A DNA stretch of 64,000 nucleotides from an uncultured Prevotellaceae bacterium (GCA_902780635.1 CACZGH010000008.1:50948-114947); one strand, 5' to 3'. Shown: positions 34,069-42,327, counted from the stretch's first letter. Numbers and translations are program-made. The notes: a model not told the origin generated them from the sequence alone.

Positions 34069-34191
34069 TCTAGAATATCTAGACTTTCTAGATTTTCTAG
34101 ATTTTCTAGACTTTCTAGATATTCTAGACTATCTAGATTTTCTAGACTTTCTAGATATTCTAGAGGATCTAGATATTCTAGACCCTCTAGA
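34069..34191. repeat. Strict 9-bp tandem array of TCTAGA palindromes (14 units)
   Basis: TCTAGA occurs at 34069, 34078, 34087, 34096, 34105, 34114, 34123, 34132, 34141, 34150, 34159, 34168, 34177 and 34186, exactly every 9 bp. The three spacer bases vary (ata, ctt, ttt, tat, cta, gga, ccc). A small hairpin AGATAA-GTT-TTATCT (34057-34071) abuts its left end. The array fills the space between the stop of the four-repeat protein gene and the CE8 start. Confidence 0.97.
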
Positions 34192-34205
34192 GTATATACG
34201 CTCTC

Positions 34206-37200
34206 TTATTTCTTGAGCACTTTCTTGCCAGCCTGGATGATCAGGCCTTTGTAGTCACTGCCCACACGCTGGCCGGAAGTGTTGTACATCGGGGCATTGG
34301 TGTTGATGGCGGTAGTGCTCATCTCGCTGATACCCTCTGTGTACTCAAAGCGGATAGGATAAATCTGATAAGCGCCCTTGTAGATGACGAGGATGCCAGT
34401 CACTTTGCCGGTCTCGCCAATACGGAGCTGTTCTTCAAACACCTTAAATTTGTCGAAGAGTTGGATCTTCTCTTCGCCGGAGTAAGCAAAGGTGTTGCTC
34501 TCCTCGGCGTTGAAGACGACATTCTCCAGACATACCAGGTCGCAGAGCAGGCTCTCACCGAGCTGAGAGATGGTAGCTACAACAGGCTCTGCCTCACTGC
34601 TAGCAGTGGCGGTGATATTGTCGGCGTTGGTGCCTTCGGTCTTGGCCAGTTCGGGAAGTCCCTGGTAGGGGCTGAACTTACCGATGATGCTACCGTTGAG
34701 CACTTGGTTGTTCTCAAACTCAAGGCCTAGGTTGTAGAACTCAATGGCGCCGCTGGCGTCGCGTACAAACACGTCACGGTCTTTTGCAAAGAGCACCACA
34801 GCATCGTTGAGTTTCAGCTCGGCCTCAGTGCCGGTCTCTAAAGCCTTGAAGGCAGCGATGTTGTCGCAGACAGGGATTTGTGGACCTACGTTGTCTGAGA
34901 TGGGCTGGGTGAGGTAGATCTCATACTGCCCCTTGAAGGGCACTAAGATACCCTCCACGGTGTAGACACCGTCTTCGGTATATTCCAAACCCACTTTGAA
35001 ACGGTCGTAGATCAAGATCTCGTCATCACCGGCGTAGGCATAGATGTTGGTGAAGTCGCCTTCAACTTTGGCTGTGATTTTCACTCCCTCAATACGGATG
35101 AGGTCGCAGTAGAGGGCTTCGTTCTTGGCCTCGGCGATGGTCACATTCTTGGCTACAGCTGAGCCGGCGGCAGAGGAGTAACCGTTGGAGTTGGTGTTGT
35201 CGCTCTTGGTGAGTTCGGGCAGACCATTATAATTGGTGGAGATACCACAGATGGTACCATTCATCACTTGTCCGGCCACAAAATTCAGTCCGGTCTTGTA
35301 GAAGTCGATGGCACCGCTGGAGTCGCGCACGTACACGTCGTTGGTGCCTACATAGAGCACCACGGCGTTGTTGAGGGTCAACTCGGCCTCGGTCTTGTCT
35401 TCAAGGGCTTTGAAGGCGGCGATATTGGCGGCCTTGGGCAGTTCTACGCCAGGATCTGTGCCAGCGCTCACGGGCTGGGTGAGGTAAATCTCAAAAGCTC
35501 CCTTAAATGGTACCAGGATACCTTCCACATCATAGGTACCGTCTTCGGTGTATTCCAGTCCTACTTTGAAGCGGTCGTATATCTGGATCTCATTCTCGCC
35601 GATATAGGCATAATAGTTGGTGTAGTTGCCTTCTTCCCTGGCAGTGATCTTCACGCCCTCAATCTTAATGAGGTCGCAATAATAGGCTTCAGACTTAGCT
35701 TGTGCGATGGTCAGCACTTTGGGTTCTGCGGTGCCTGCGGCGAAGGTGATGTCATCGGCGTTGGTGTTGTCGGTCTTGGCCATCTCGGGCAGGTCGTTGT
35801 AGAAGGCCAGACGGCCAGTGATGGAACCGTTGAGCACTTGACCATTGGAGAAGTCGATACCGATCTTGAAAAGGTCGATGGCTCCGCTGGCGTCGCGCAC
35901 ATAGACATCATTGGTGCCTACATAGAGCACTTGTGCGTTCTTCAGCATCAGCTTGGCCTCGGTGTCTGTACCCAAAGCTTTGAAGGCGGCGATGTCGTTG
36001 GCGACAGTGACTTCACCTCCTGGGCCAGGAGTTGGGGGCGTGCCTCCAGTGATGGGCTGGGTGAGATAAATCTCGTAGGCACCCTTATAAGGCACCAAGA
36101 TACCCTCTACATTGTAGGTCTCGTCAGCGTTGAACTCCAGTCCCACTTTGAAGCGGTCGTAAACCTGGATCTCATCATCGCCAATATAGGCATAATAGTT
36201 GGTGTAGCTGCCTTCTTCTCTGGGGGTGATCTTCACACCCTCAATCTTGATAAGGTCGCAATAATAGGCTTCTGACTTGGCCTGGGCGATGGTCAGCACT
36301 TTGGGCTCTGCGGTACCAGCGGCGAAGGTGATGTCATTGGCATTGGTGTTGTCGGTCTTGGCCATCTCAGGCATGTCGTTATAGAAGGCCAGACGGCCAG
36401 TGATGGAGCCGTTGAGGATCTGGCCGTTGGAGAAGTCGATGCCGATCTTGTAAAGGTCGATGGCTCCGCTGGCGTCACGCACATAGACATCATTGGTGGC
36501 TACATAAAGCACTTGGGCGTTGCTCAGGGTGAGCTTGGCCTCGGTGTCAGTGCCTAAGGCTTTGAAGGCTGCGATATTGGCAGCGGTGGTTATTTCGGGA
36601 GCAGACTCCTTGACGAAGGTCTTCTCTACCACAGCACTCATGTCGCCGGCATAGTCTTCTTCCACAGCTTTCACGGTAGTGGTCTCTGTCAGGGTAAATG
36701 GACCGGAATAGACCTTGCCATTGGCAGCGGGGTCACTGCCGTCGGTGGTGTAATATACGGCGTAGTCTTCATTTGACGGAGTGATGGTCACCGTGGTGCT
36801 GCCCGTAAATGGGGTGGTGCCACTGATGGTCAGTGTCTTCTGCACCTCGCCGAGGTAGACCTCCACTTTGGTCATACGCACCTGATTGGATGATGCGGTG
36901 AGAGAAAACTCTGCTGCATCACCTTCCCATGTGCCATTGACATCTTCGTAGGTGTAGGTACCAGAAGTGGGGGCGGTAAAACAGCCAGGGCCGTATTGTG
37001 CGTCGCCCTTGGCGGTGCAGGTCAACACCACTTTTTTGATATTGCCTACGGTGGAGGCAATCGTCATGGTCTGGCCCTTATACACACGGTATTGTTTGCC
37101 ATTGCCCAAAATACCGTTGGTGATGGAGATGGTGACTCCGTCTTTGGTCATCTGATCAGCGCCGGCGGCCGATTCTGTGTTCGGCCCTTTGTCTGTTTCT

Positions 37201-37286
37201 GCGTTGAATGTCACCACTTGGGCAGACATCACACCGCAAATCGTCATGAGCAGGGTGACGAGTGAAAAGCGTAGAAAATTTTTCAT
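34206..37286 (-). CDS. Large secreted protein with four tandem ~190-residue repeats
   Basis: Exported protein of about 1,026 residues. The signal peptide ends GVMSAQ. A beta-rich N-terminal module (about 27-150) is followed by a chitobiase C-terminal/Fn3-associated module (about 150-225; YAVYYTTDGSDPAANGKVYSGPF). Four copies of an OB-fold-like domain then begin ANIAAFKALG and contain LYVGTNDVYVRDASGAIDL and YDRFKVGLE. Copies start about 582, 570 and 564 bp apart; copies 1 and 2 are nearly identical in DNA. The C-terminus (PMYNTSGQRVGSDYKGLII) looks like a type IX sorting tail. Probably an extracellular binding or scaffold protein; the ligand is unknown. ATG 37295 is an alternative start. Confidence 0.75.
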   Translation of the reverse strand: MKNFLRFSLVTLLMTICGVMSAQVVTFNAETDKGPNTESAAGADQMTKDGVTISITNGILGNGKQYRVYKGQTMTIASTVGNIKKVVLTCTAKGDAQYGPGCFTAPTSGTYTYEDVNGTWEGDAAEFSLTASSNQVRMTKVEVYLGEVQKTLTISGTTPFTGSTTVTITPSNEDYAVYYTTDGSDPAANGKVYSGPFTLTETTTVKAVEEDYAGDMSAVVEKTFVKESAPEITTAANIAAFKALGTDTEAKLTLSNAQVLYVATNDVYVRDASGAIDLYKIGIDFSNGQILNGSITGRLAFYNDMPEMAKTDNTNANDITFAAGTAEPKVLTIAQAKSEAYYCDLIKIEGVKITPREEGSYTNYYAYIGDDEIQVYDRFKVGLEFNADETYNVEGILVPYKGAYEIYLTQPITGGTPPTPGPGGEVTVANDIAAFKALGTDTEAKLMLKNAQVLYVGTNDVYVRDASGAIDLFKIGIDFSNGQVLNGSITGRLAFYNDLPEMAKTDNTNADDITFAAGTAEPKVLTIAQAKSEAYYCDLIKIEGVKITAREEGNYTNYYAYIGENEIQIYDRFKVGLEYTEDGTYDVEGILVPFKGAFEIYLTQPVSAGTDPGVELPKAANIAAFKALEDKTEAELTLNNAVVLYVGTNDVYVRDSSGAIDFYKTGLNFVAGQVMNGTICGISTNYNGLPELTKSDNTNSNGYSSAAGSAVAKNVTIAEAKNEALYCDLIRIEGVKITAKVEGDFTNIYAYAGDDEILIYDRFKVGLEYTEDGVYTVEGILVPFKGQYEIYLTQPISDNVGPQIPVCDNIAAFKALETGTEAELKLNDAVVLFAKDRDVFVRDASGAIEFYNLGLEFENNQVLNGSIIGKFSPYQGLPELAKTEGTNADNITATASSEAEPVVATISQLGESLLCDLVCLENVVFNAEESNTFAYSGEEKIQLFDKFKVFEEQLRIGETGKVTGILVIYKGAYQIYPIRFEYTEGISEMSTTAINTNAPMYNTSGQRVGSDYKGLIIQAGKKVLKK

Positions 37287-37333
37287 GCAAATCATGTTTT
37301 AGTTAATAATGTGTTTAGGTTGATTTTTGTGTG

Positions 37334-37365
37334 CAAACTTACTCATTTTTTTGCACATTTACAAT
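37334..37365 (-). promoter_or_regulatory. Promoter of the four-repeat protein gene
   Basis: The -7 element on the minus strand is TAAGTTTG (37334-37341), a full match. ATTG (37362-37365) is a one-mismatch -33 element with 20 bp spacing. The leader would be about 43 bases. Confidence 0.6.
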
Positions 37366-37413
37366 AAAACGAATATATTTCTACTCGTTTTTCTTTTTTA
37401 CTTTTTTACAATT

Positions 37414-37440
37414 GAAAAAAGCCCCTCTTTTGGAGGGGCT
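37414..37440 (-). terminator. Intrinsic terminator of the 37501-38331 gene
   Basis: AGCCCCTC (37420-37427) pairs with GAGGGGCT (37433-37440). On the minus strand the stem is followed by six T. Confidence 0.75.
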
Positions 37441-37465
37441 ATAAGGGGGTTCATCATGTGATTTA

Positions 37466-37502
37466 TCCAACCTCCCCTCCTTTGGAGGGATTGGGGGAGG
37501 TT
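37466..37502. repeat. Palindromic intergenic repeat, copy D
   Basis: AACCTCCCCTCC and GGGGGAGGTT arms around a TTTGGAGGGATT centre lie directly at the stop codon of the leftward gene, as the copies at 2037, 3247 and 6287 do. Confidence 0.6.
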
Positions 37503-38331
37503 AATAACTATCTAAGATATTCGTCATAAAGTCGAGGGCTTTTTCCATCTTTTTGAAGATGTTTTTCTCCATTCTTGAAACGACGGCAAACTTCGCACCT
37601 TTCTGGCTTTTCCACAGGGAGAGGAGTTCTTCTTTGCCTTTCTTTACTTTGCAAGTCGAAGTGTTGGCTCCTGCCTTGTCTAGATGTATCGTCGCGATAC
37701 GGTCGCTCACGTTTCCGTTGTGGACGATGAACACGTCAAACCACTGGTTCTTGCGCAAGCCGTGGTTGTTGCCGAGATCAATATGTACCACTCCGGCACG
37801 GTTGGGCTTTTTGACATCGGGTTCAATCTTTGTGATGAGTCCCACCAGGGCAAACGACTCCTCCACGACTTCGTTGATGTCGCTTTGGTAGGGGAATTGG
37901 TTGCATGCGATGGCGAAGGCGTCGACATAACTCTTCTCCGACTTTGCCGTAGCTTTTTTGGACATCAACTGTGAGAGCACCTCGTTATCCTTCGTTTTCT
38001 TGATAGCTACAGTGTAATAAAATTCCACCTTGTAGTAAAACTTGCCATCGGTAGAGTCTCGATAGGTGTTACGCTTGTAATTTTGGATGACGGTCAGCAG
38101 TTTATGAGCGCAGTTTTTGTCCTCTACAGCAATTGTTTTCGGGTTTTCGTTCACCTTTTTGATGAGGGGCGCGCGCATGGCGGCAAATGTGGACTGCTCA
38201 CTGTTCTTGTCTCCTTTCGCATAGATGGGAGGCTCTACGTAGATGGAGTTGGGGCTGTTCGTGGGAAGGGTCTGTGCAAAGACCGCTCCCACGAAAAGGC
38301 ATGCCCATATTGATAAAATGATTCTTCTCAT
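37501..38331 (-). CDS. Secreted protein of unknown function
   Basis: A 276-residue exported protein with signal peptide MRRIILSIWACLFVGAVFAQ. The body is mixed alpha/beta and Lys-rich, with no catalytic motif I recognise. The late segment VVHIDLGNNHGLRKNQWFDVF resembles the 'G-x-x-x-G-D-x-F-x-V' turn found near the end of FlgT- and CsgG-like periplasmic proteins, only a weak hint. A helical C-terminus follows. It has its own terminator and lies between the four-repeat protein and the GH28-GH105 fusion, so a role in the pectin region is possible from position only. No promoter was found in the AT-rich gap upstream. Confidence 0.65.
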   Translation of the reverse strand: MRRIILSIWACLFVGAVFAQTLPTNSPNSIYVEPPIYAKGDKNSEQSTFAAMRAPLIKKVNENPKTIAVEDKNCAHKLLTVIQNYKRNTYRDSTDGKFYYKVEFYYTVAIKKTKDNEVLSQLMSKKATAKSEKSYVDAFAIACNQFPYQSDINEVVEESFALVGLITKIEPDVKKPNRAGVVHIDLGNNHGLRKNQWFDVFIVHNGNVSDRIATIHLDKAGANTSTCKVKKGKEELLSLWKSQKGAKFAVVSRMEKNIFKKMEKALDFMTNILDSY

Positions 38332-38460
38332 TTTTTTAGTTTTTTTGTGGTTAATTAGTGGGCTAATATCATTAAAAATACATCTATTACAAAATCGTCA
38401 TCATTTCATTGTTATCATTTTACAATCTTACTTTTTTATTTTTCATCTTTCATTTTTCAT

Positions 38461-40995
38461 CTATTTTTCCATTTCCAACGATGCCCAGATGAAGGGACCT
38501 ACGCCCTTGGCGTCATTGTCACGGATAGGCTCACTCATGTAGTACTCAAAGGAACCGTCGCGCTTGTAGTTGGGCTTGCTCACGTAGGGGCCAGGGCCCG
38601 GACCAAGGCCGCTCACCGAGCAGCAGTCGGTCAGTGAGATAGTCTGGTCGGCGTTCACACGGATGAAATTCTTCAGGATTCCGTTGTAGGCTTTCACGCC
38701 AGCGTCTTTGAAACTTGCGTCGAGGTAACCTTTCCTGACACCTTTAAGTAAACAGTAAGCGAACATGGATGAACAGGTGGATTCCAGATAGTTGCGTGGG
38801 TCATTGACATCCAGTACGTCATACCATACGCCTGTCTTTTTGTCTTGATATTTCACCACTGCTTTCATGGCTTTCTGGAAAAGTTCTATCACTTCGCCAC
38901 GGCGGGCATAGTCTTCTGGCAGGGCGTCGAGCACTTCTATCATCGCCATGGTATACCAGCCGAGGGCACGACCCCATGTGTGCTGAGACAGACCAGTTTC
39001 CTTGTCGGCCCAGAACATGGTGTGGGTCTCGTCCCAGGCATGCTTCCACAGGCCGGTCTTGGCATCGTAGGTGCGCTTGTCGGTCTTGATAATCTGGTCG
39101 ACTGCGTCGTTGTAATACTTGATGGCTTTTTTGCCTTTCAATTGTGGGGCGGCGAGGGTGTAGTAGGGCAGACCCATGAAGATGCCGTCAAGCCATACCT
39201 GGTTGGCATAGATGGCTTTGTGCCACCAAACTCCCTCTTTGGTGCGTGGCTGCTTCTCCAACTGCTTAAAGATAGTCTTTAACGCAATGAGGTCTTTCTT
39301 CTGAGGCTCAAGGTTATACATGCGCAGGATGAAGCGGGCTGTGCGTACGTTGTCGAGGTTGAAATCCTCGTATTTGTAGCCAGTCACATTACCTTTCTCG
39401 TCAATCATCTTGGCAGAGTATTCTTTCAGGTAGTTGAGGATGCGCTCGTCTTTGTATTTCAGATAAGTGTCGAGCAGGGCCTCCATCTCAATGCCCATCA
39501 CGTAGCTCCATTTGGGTTTGGTAGAGAAGTCGAGCATATAGGGATGGTTCACACGGCTCATCTCTGAGTAGGTGAGCCATTCGCTGTAGTTTTTGTAGGG
39601 ATTCTCTGTGAGCAGCAGTGATTGGTTGACGAAGACATTGTCGAGATGCACGTCATGGCTCTTACCTGTGCGGCGCAGCCCTTCGTCTTGCACACCGTCG
39701 AAGCGGCAGTTCTTCACGTTGATATTGTAGATGTTGTCAGCGTCGTCCAAACCGTTGAGCAGCAGTCCGTAGCGGCTCTTTTGGCAGGTCACGTCTTCCA
39801 TGAACACATTGCGCACAGTGGGGTTGAAACCACGGCAGCAGTTCTCATTCGGCTCATAGTTGAGGTTGATGCGCATCACGGCCTCACGGCACTGGCCCAC
39901 CTCCACTTTACGCATGAAGATATTCTCGATGATGCCGCCACGGCAGGAGTTGGTCTTGATACGCAGCACGCGGTCCAGGTTGGGGGAGTCCATCTTGCAG
40001 TTTTCCACGAACACATTCTTGCAACCGCCTGATATCTCGCTACCTATCACCACGCCGCCATGTCCGTCTTCCATGACACAGTCGCGCACGATGATGTTTT
40101 GGCTGGGGATGTTCCACTTGCGGCCATCGACGTTGCGCCCACTCTTGATGGCGATACAGTCGTCGCCAGTGTGGAAGACGCATTTCTCGATGAGCACACG
40201 GTCGCATGACTCTGGGTCGCAGCCGTCGCCGTTGGGACCTTCGTTCCATATTTTCACGCCACGAACAGTGACGTCGTTGCTCAGCAGTGGGTGGATCACC
40301 CAGAAGGGCGAGCGAAGCAGGGTGACACCTTCTATCAGGATACCTTCGCATTTGTAGAGGTTGATGAGTTGTGGACGAAGCCCTTTGCCCTGTCCAAACT
40401 GCCGCTCGTTCACATCAACACCGTCCTCCGACAGACGGAGCAGCTGCAGGCGGGTCTCTTTCTGATGCTCTGTCAGTTCTGGAGTCCAGCCGAAGCGGTC
40501 TTTGCCGCACATCTTCCACCAGGTCTCGTTGCTGCCGTTGCCGTCGATGGTGCCCTCGCCGGTGATGGCCACGTCGGTCTCACCGTAGGCATAGATGCAG
40601 GGTGAGTAGTTCCAGCAGTCGATGCCTTCCCAGCGGGTGAGTACGGTGGGGTAGAGAGAGGTGTCAAAAGCGAAGAGCAGGGTGGCGCCTTTTTCCACCA
40701 CCAGGTTGACATGGCTCTTCAGACGGATGGCGCCGGTCTGCCATGTGCCTTCTGGGATGATGACCTTGCCGCCGCCGGCTTTGGAGCAGGCATCGATGGC
40801 TTTGTTGATGGCGGCTTGGTTTTTGGCAGGTGTAGCTTTCAATGACGCACCGTATTTGGTGATGACAAAACTCTTGTCGGGGGTCTGCACCTGACGGATG
40901 CTACGCTCGATTTTCTGGTAGTCGGTATCCCATCCTCCAGCCATGATGGTCAGTGGGAAGAGGAGGCACCAAAGGAATGAAAGAAATGATCTCAT
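38461..40995 (-). CDS. GH28-GH105 fusion: polygalacturonase plus unsaturated galacturonyl hydrolase
   Basis: Bifunctional secreted enzyme of 844 residues with signal peptide ending TIMAGG. The N-terminal GH28 beta-helix (about 40-470) has all catalytic motifs: NGDG (D257), TGDD (D278/D279), GHGG (H312) and RIK (345-347). The C-terminal GH105 (alpha/alpha)6 domain (about 490-840) has ANQVWLDGIFMGLP with the likely acid Asp603, HTWGRALGWY (672-681) and ESTCSSMFAYCLLKG. GH105 enzymes remove the 4,5-unsaturated uronic acid left by lyases such as the PL1 enzyme of this region. Fusing both would trim both ends of pectic oligosaccharides. It is monocistronic and leftward. Confidence 0.93.
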   Translation of the reverse strand: MRSFLSFLWCLLFPLTIMAGGWDTDYQKIERSIRQVQTPDKSFVITKYGASLKATPAKNQAAINKAIDACSKAGGGKVIIPEGTWQTGAIRLKSHVNLVVEKGATLLFAFDTSLYPTVLTRWEGIDCWNYSPCIYAYGETDVAITGEGTIDGNGSNETWWKMCGKDRFGWTPELTEHQKETRLQLLRLSEDGVDVNERQFGQGKGLRPQLINLYKCEGILIEGVTLLRSPFWVIHPLLSNDVTVRGVKIWNEGPNGDGCDPESCDRVLIEKCVFHTGDDCIAIKSGRNVDGRKWNIPSQNIIVRDCVMEDGHGGVVIGSEISGGCKNVFVENCKMDSPNLDRVLRIKTNSCRGGIIENIFMRKVEVGQCREAVMRINLNYEPNENCCRGFNPTVRNVFMEDVTCQKSRYGLLLNGLDDADNIYNINVKNCRFDGVQDEGLRRTGKSHDVHLDNVFVNQSLLLTENPYKNYSEWLTYSEMSRVNHPYMLDFSTKPKWSYVMGIEMEALLDTYLKYKDERILNYLKEYSAKMIDEKGNVTGYKYEDFNLDNVRTARFILRMYNLEPQKKDLIALKTIFKQLEKQPRTKEGVWWHKAIYANQVWLDGIFMGLPYYTLAAPQLKGKKAIKYYNDAVDQIIKTDKRTYDAKTGLWKHAWDETHTMFWADKETGLSQHTWGRALGWYTMAMIEVLDALPEDYARRGEVIELFQKAMKAVVKYQDKKTGVWYDVLDVNDPRNYLESTCSSMFAYCLLKGVRKGYLDASFKDAGVKAYNGILKNFIRVNADQTISLTDCCSVSGLGPGPGPYVSKPNYKRDGSFEYYMSEPIRDNDAKGVGPFIWASLEMEK

Positions 40996-41053
40996 GATGG
41001 TAGAGTTGATAAATGATTTGTTAGTTGTATGATTCAGTTTGTTGTTTAGGCTA

Positions 41054-41061
41054 CAAAGATA
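41054..41061 (-). promoter_or_regulatory. -7 element of the GH28-GH105 gene
   Basis: TATCTTTG on the minus strand matches TAnnTTTG. No -33 element is seen. The leader would be about 54 bases. Confidence 0.5.
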
Positions 41062-41117
41062 ATAAAAAAAATGATGATGAGAGATATGTTGTGCCTGTTT
41101 TTGTTTTTCAGCGTGTG

Positions 41118-41155
41118 AGAAACCACCTTTCCAACCTTGTGGCTTTCTGTTTTTT
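41118..41155 (+). terminator. Possible rightward terminator hairpin
   Basis: AGAAACCAC (41118-41126) pairs with GTGG-C-TTTCT (41139-41148) with one bulge and is followed by six T. No rightward transcript is known upstream, so its role is uncertain. Confidence 0.35.
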
Positions 41156-41263
41156 ATGATAAATGCAAATTATTTTGTGTTTTTTCAGTATCCAAACTTT
41201 TTGCCTTTCTTGACTGGTCATTTCTCCTCCTTATGTTAAAAAATGAATATTTCGTGTTAAAAA

Positions 41264-41295
41264 TTTGCTTTTGTTTATTTTGATTTCTATATTTG
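41264..41295 (+). promoter_or_regulatory. Full-consensus promoter of a candidate small RNA
   Basis: TTTG (41264-41267) and TATATTTG (41288-41295) lie exactly 20 bp apart. Transcription would begin near 41300. Confidence 0.7.
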
Positions 41296-41299
41296 CAGT

Positions 41300-41370
41300 A
41301 TCTTTTTTGCGATTTCGATGTTTCGAAATCATCCCTCGAGGTTGGTAGCTTCCTGCACCAACCTCTTTTG
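41300..41370 (+). ncRNA. Candidate small RNA or attenuating leader
   Basis: About 70 bases downstream of a full-consensus promoter. Hairpin 1 is GATTTCGA (41311-41318) with TCGAAATC (41323-41330), loop TGTT. Hairpin 2 is GAGGTTGGT (41338-41346) with ACCAACCTC (41357-41365), followed by four T. The layout of promoter, stem, then terminator-like stem is that of a small RNA. The alternative is a leader of the beta-barrel gene at 41474, which has its own promoter further down. The T run is short, so termination may be partial. Confidence 0.45.
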
Positions 41371-41400
41371 TGGTTCACCTACTCGTTTTTTTTAGAAAAA

Positions 41401-41432
41401 TTTGCGTCATCCAAGAGAATCTTGTACCTTTG
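41401..41432 (+). promoter_or_regulatory. Promoter of the beta-barrel protein gene
   Basis: TTTG (41401-41404) and TACCTTTG (41425-41432) with 20 bp spacing are a full match. The leader is about 37 bases. Confidence 0.8.
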
Positions 41433-41473
41433 CGAATTAATAGAATAATTATTCATGTAAATACTTTTAGTTT

Positions 41474-42148
41474 ATGAAAGCAAAGAAAATTGTCTTGATG
41501 TTCGTCATGATGTTGACGGCTTTGAGTGCCAGCGCACAGTATGACCCAGGTAAGTGGGCGATTCAGATTAAGTTTGGATACGGTGCTTCTTTTTTATCCA
41601 ACCTCGACAAGTTGCCTATGTCTACGAGTAGCGCCGATTCAGAGCCTATAGGTTCGAGCACCATTGGTATGGATGTGGAATATCAGGTATCTAAGTTGCT
41701 GGGTGTTTCTTTTGGTTTGGGCCGTATTGGAGGCGGCGGTGGCTGGGAGGACTACACCGAGAACAGTGTTAAATACAAAGATTCGCAGATAGAATTGGAG
41801 TATCTCTGCTTCCCCTTCACTGCTAATTTCTATATTTACAAAGGACTGGCTTTGAAGACCGGAGTGCAGGTGGGTTATCTCATCGGTGCCGATTTCAGTC
41901 AGCATCATGTGACCAACTATCAAAACCGTGATTTGACCACAAAGCACACTTTGGACTTGGAGGATGACTGCAAGAAATTGGACATCGCTATCCCCATTGG
42001 TGTCTCCTATGAGACCAAAGGACACTTTGTATGGGATCTCCGCTTCAATTACGGTGTGACCAAAATCAATGACGGAACTTTTTTGGGTACGAAAGACCTG
42101 AAGAACAACAATGTGATGCTGACCTTTGGTTATAAATTTGATTTGTAA
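41474..42148 (+). CDS. Outer-membrane beta-barrel protein
   Basis: A 224-residue exported protein with signal peptide ending ALSASAQ. The rest shows alternating hydrophobic/polar strands with glycine and aromatic girdles (WAIQIKFGYGASF, LLGVSFGLGRIGGG, FVWDLRFNYGVTK). The C-terminus, VMLTFGYKFDL, is a typical last barrel strand. It resembles the small 'porin family/PorT-like outer membrane beta-barrel' proteins of Bacteroidetes, with about 8-10 strands. The substrate or role is unknown. It is monocistronic, with its own strong promoter and a hairpin terminator. A GGGGG run at about residues 83-88 is unusual but in frame. Confidence 0.8.
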   Translation: MKAKKIVLMFVMMLTALSASAQYDPGKWAIQIKFGYGASFLSNLDKLPMSTSSADSEPIGSSTIGMDVEYQVSKLLGVSFGLGRIGGGGGWEDYTENSVKYKDSQIELEYLCFPFTANFYIYKGLALKTGVQVGYLIGADFSQHHVTNYQNRDLTTKHTLDLEDDCKKLDIAIPIGVSYETKGHFVWDLRFNYGVTKINDGTFLGTKDLKNNNVMLTFGYKFDL

Positions 42149-42170
42149 ACCCATTCTTGATCATCAAAAG

Positions 42171-42209
42171 ACAGCGCCCTGGATATGACATTCAGGGCGC
42201 TGTGCTTTT
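42171..42209 (+). terminator. Intrinsic terminator of the beta-barrel gene
   Basis: ACAGCGCCCTG (42171-42181) pairs perfectly with CAGGGCGCTGT (42193-42203), followed by GCTTTT. Confidence 0.82.
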
Positions 42210-42236
42210 CGTAAAAAGGAAAAAAAAGTCTAAAAA

Positions 42237-42268
42237 GTTGTGAAATTCAATTTTTTATGTTACTTTTG
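42237..42268 (+). promoter_or_regulatory. Promoter of the GH28-SusCD operon
   Basis: The -7 element TACTTTTG (42261-42268) is a full match. GTTG (42237-42240) is a one-mismatch -33 element with 20 bp spacing. The leader is about 55 bases. Confidence 0.6.
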
Positions 42269-42327
42269 CCCCCTGTTGTGTACTATGAATCTAACCAACA
42301 TCAACCTTGTAAACTGAAATAAGACAA

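Larger units (their letters stand above)
40996..41473. other. Divergent regulatory spacer with several promoters and hairpins
   Basis: A 478-bp non-coding region. From left to right it holds a -7 element for the leftward GH28-GH105 gene (41054-41061), a rightward hairpin with T run (41118-41155), two full-consensus rightward promoters (41264-41295 and 41401-41432), and two hairpins between them (41311-41365). No credible open frame was found. Confidence 0.7.

Noticed and set aside
34069-34191. TCTAGA array as a CRISPR array
   Set aside because: Spacing is 9 bp with 3-base spacers. There are no repeats of 25-40 bp, no spacers of 30 bp and no cas genes.
35268-36275. 335-codon open frame antisense to the four-repeat protein gene
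   Set aside because: It is periodic only because the sense gene is. There is no signal or domain, and the sense frame has signal peptide, repeats and tail.
41154-41378. 74-codon leftward open frame in the divergent spacer
   Set aside because: Lys/Asn-rich translation of AT-rich DNA, and it covers promoter and hairpin sequences.
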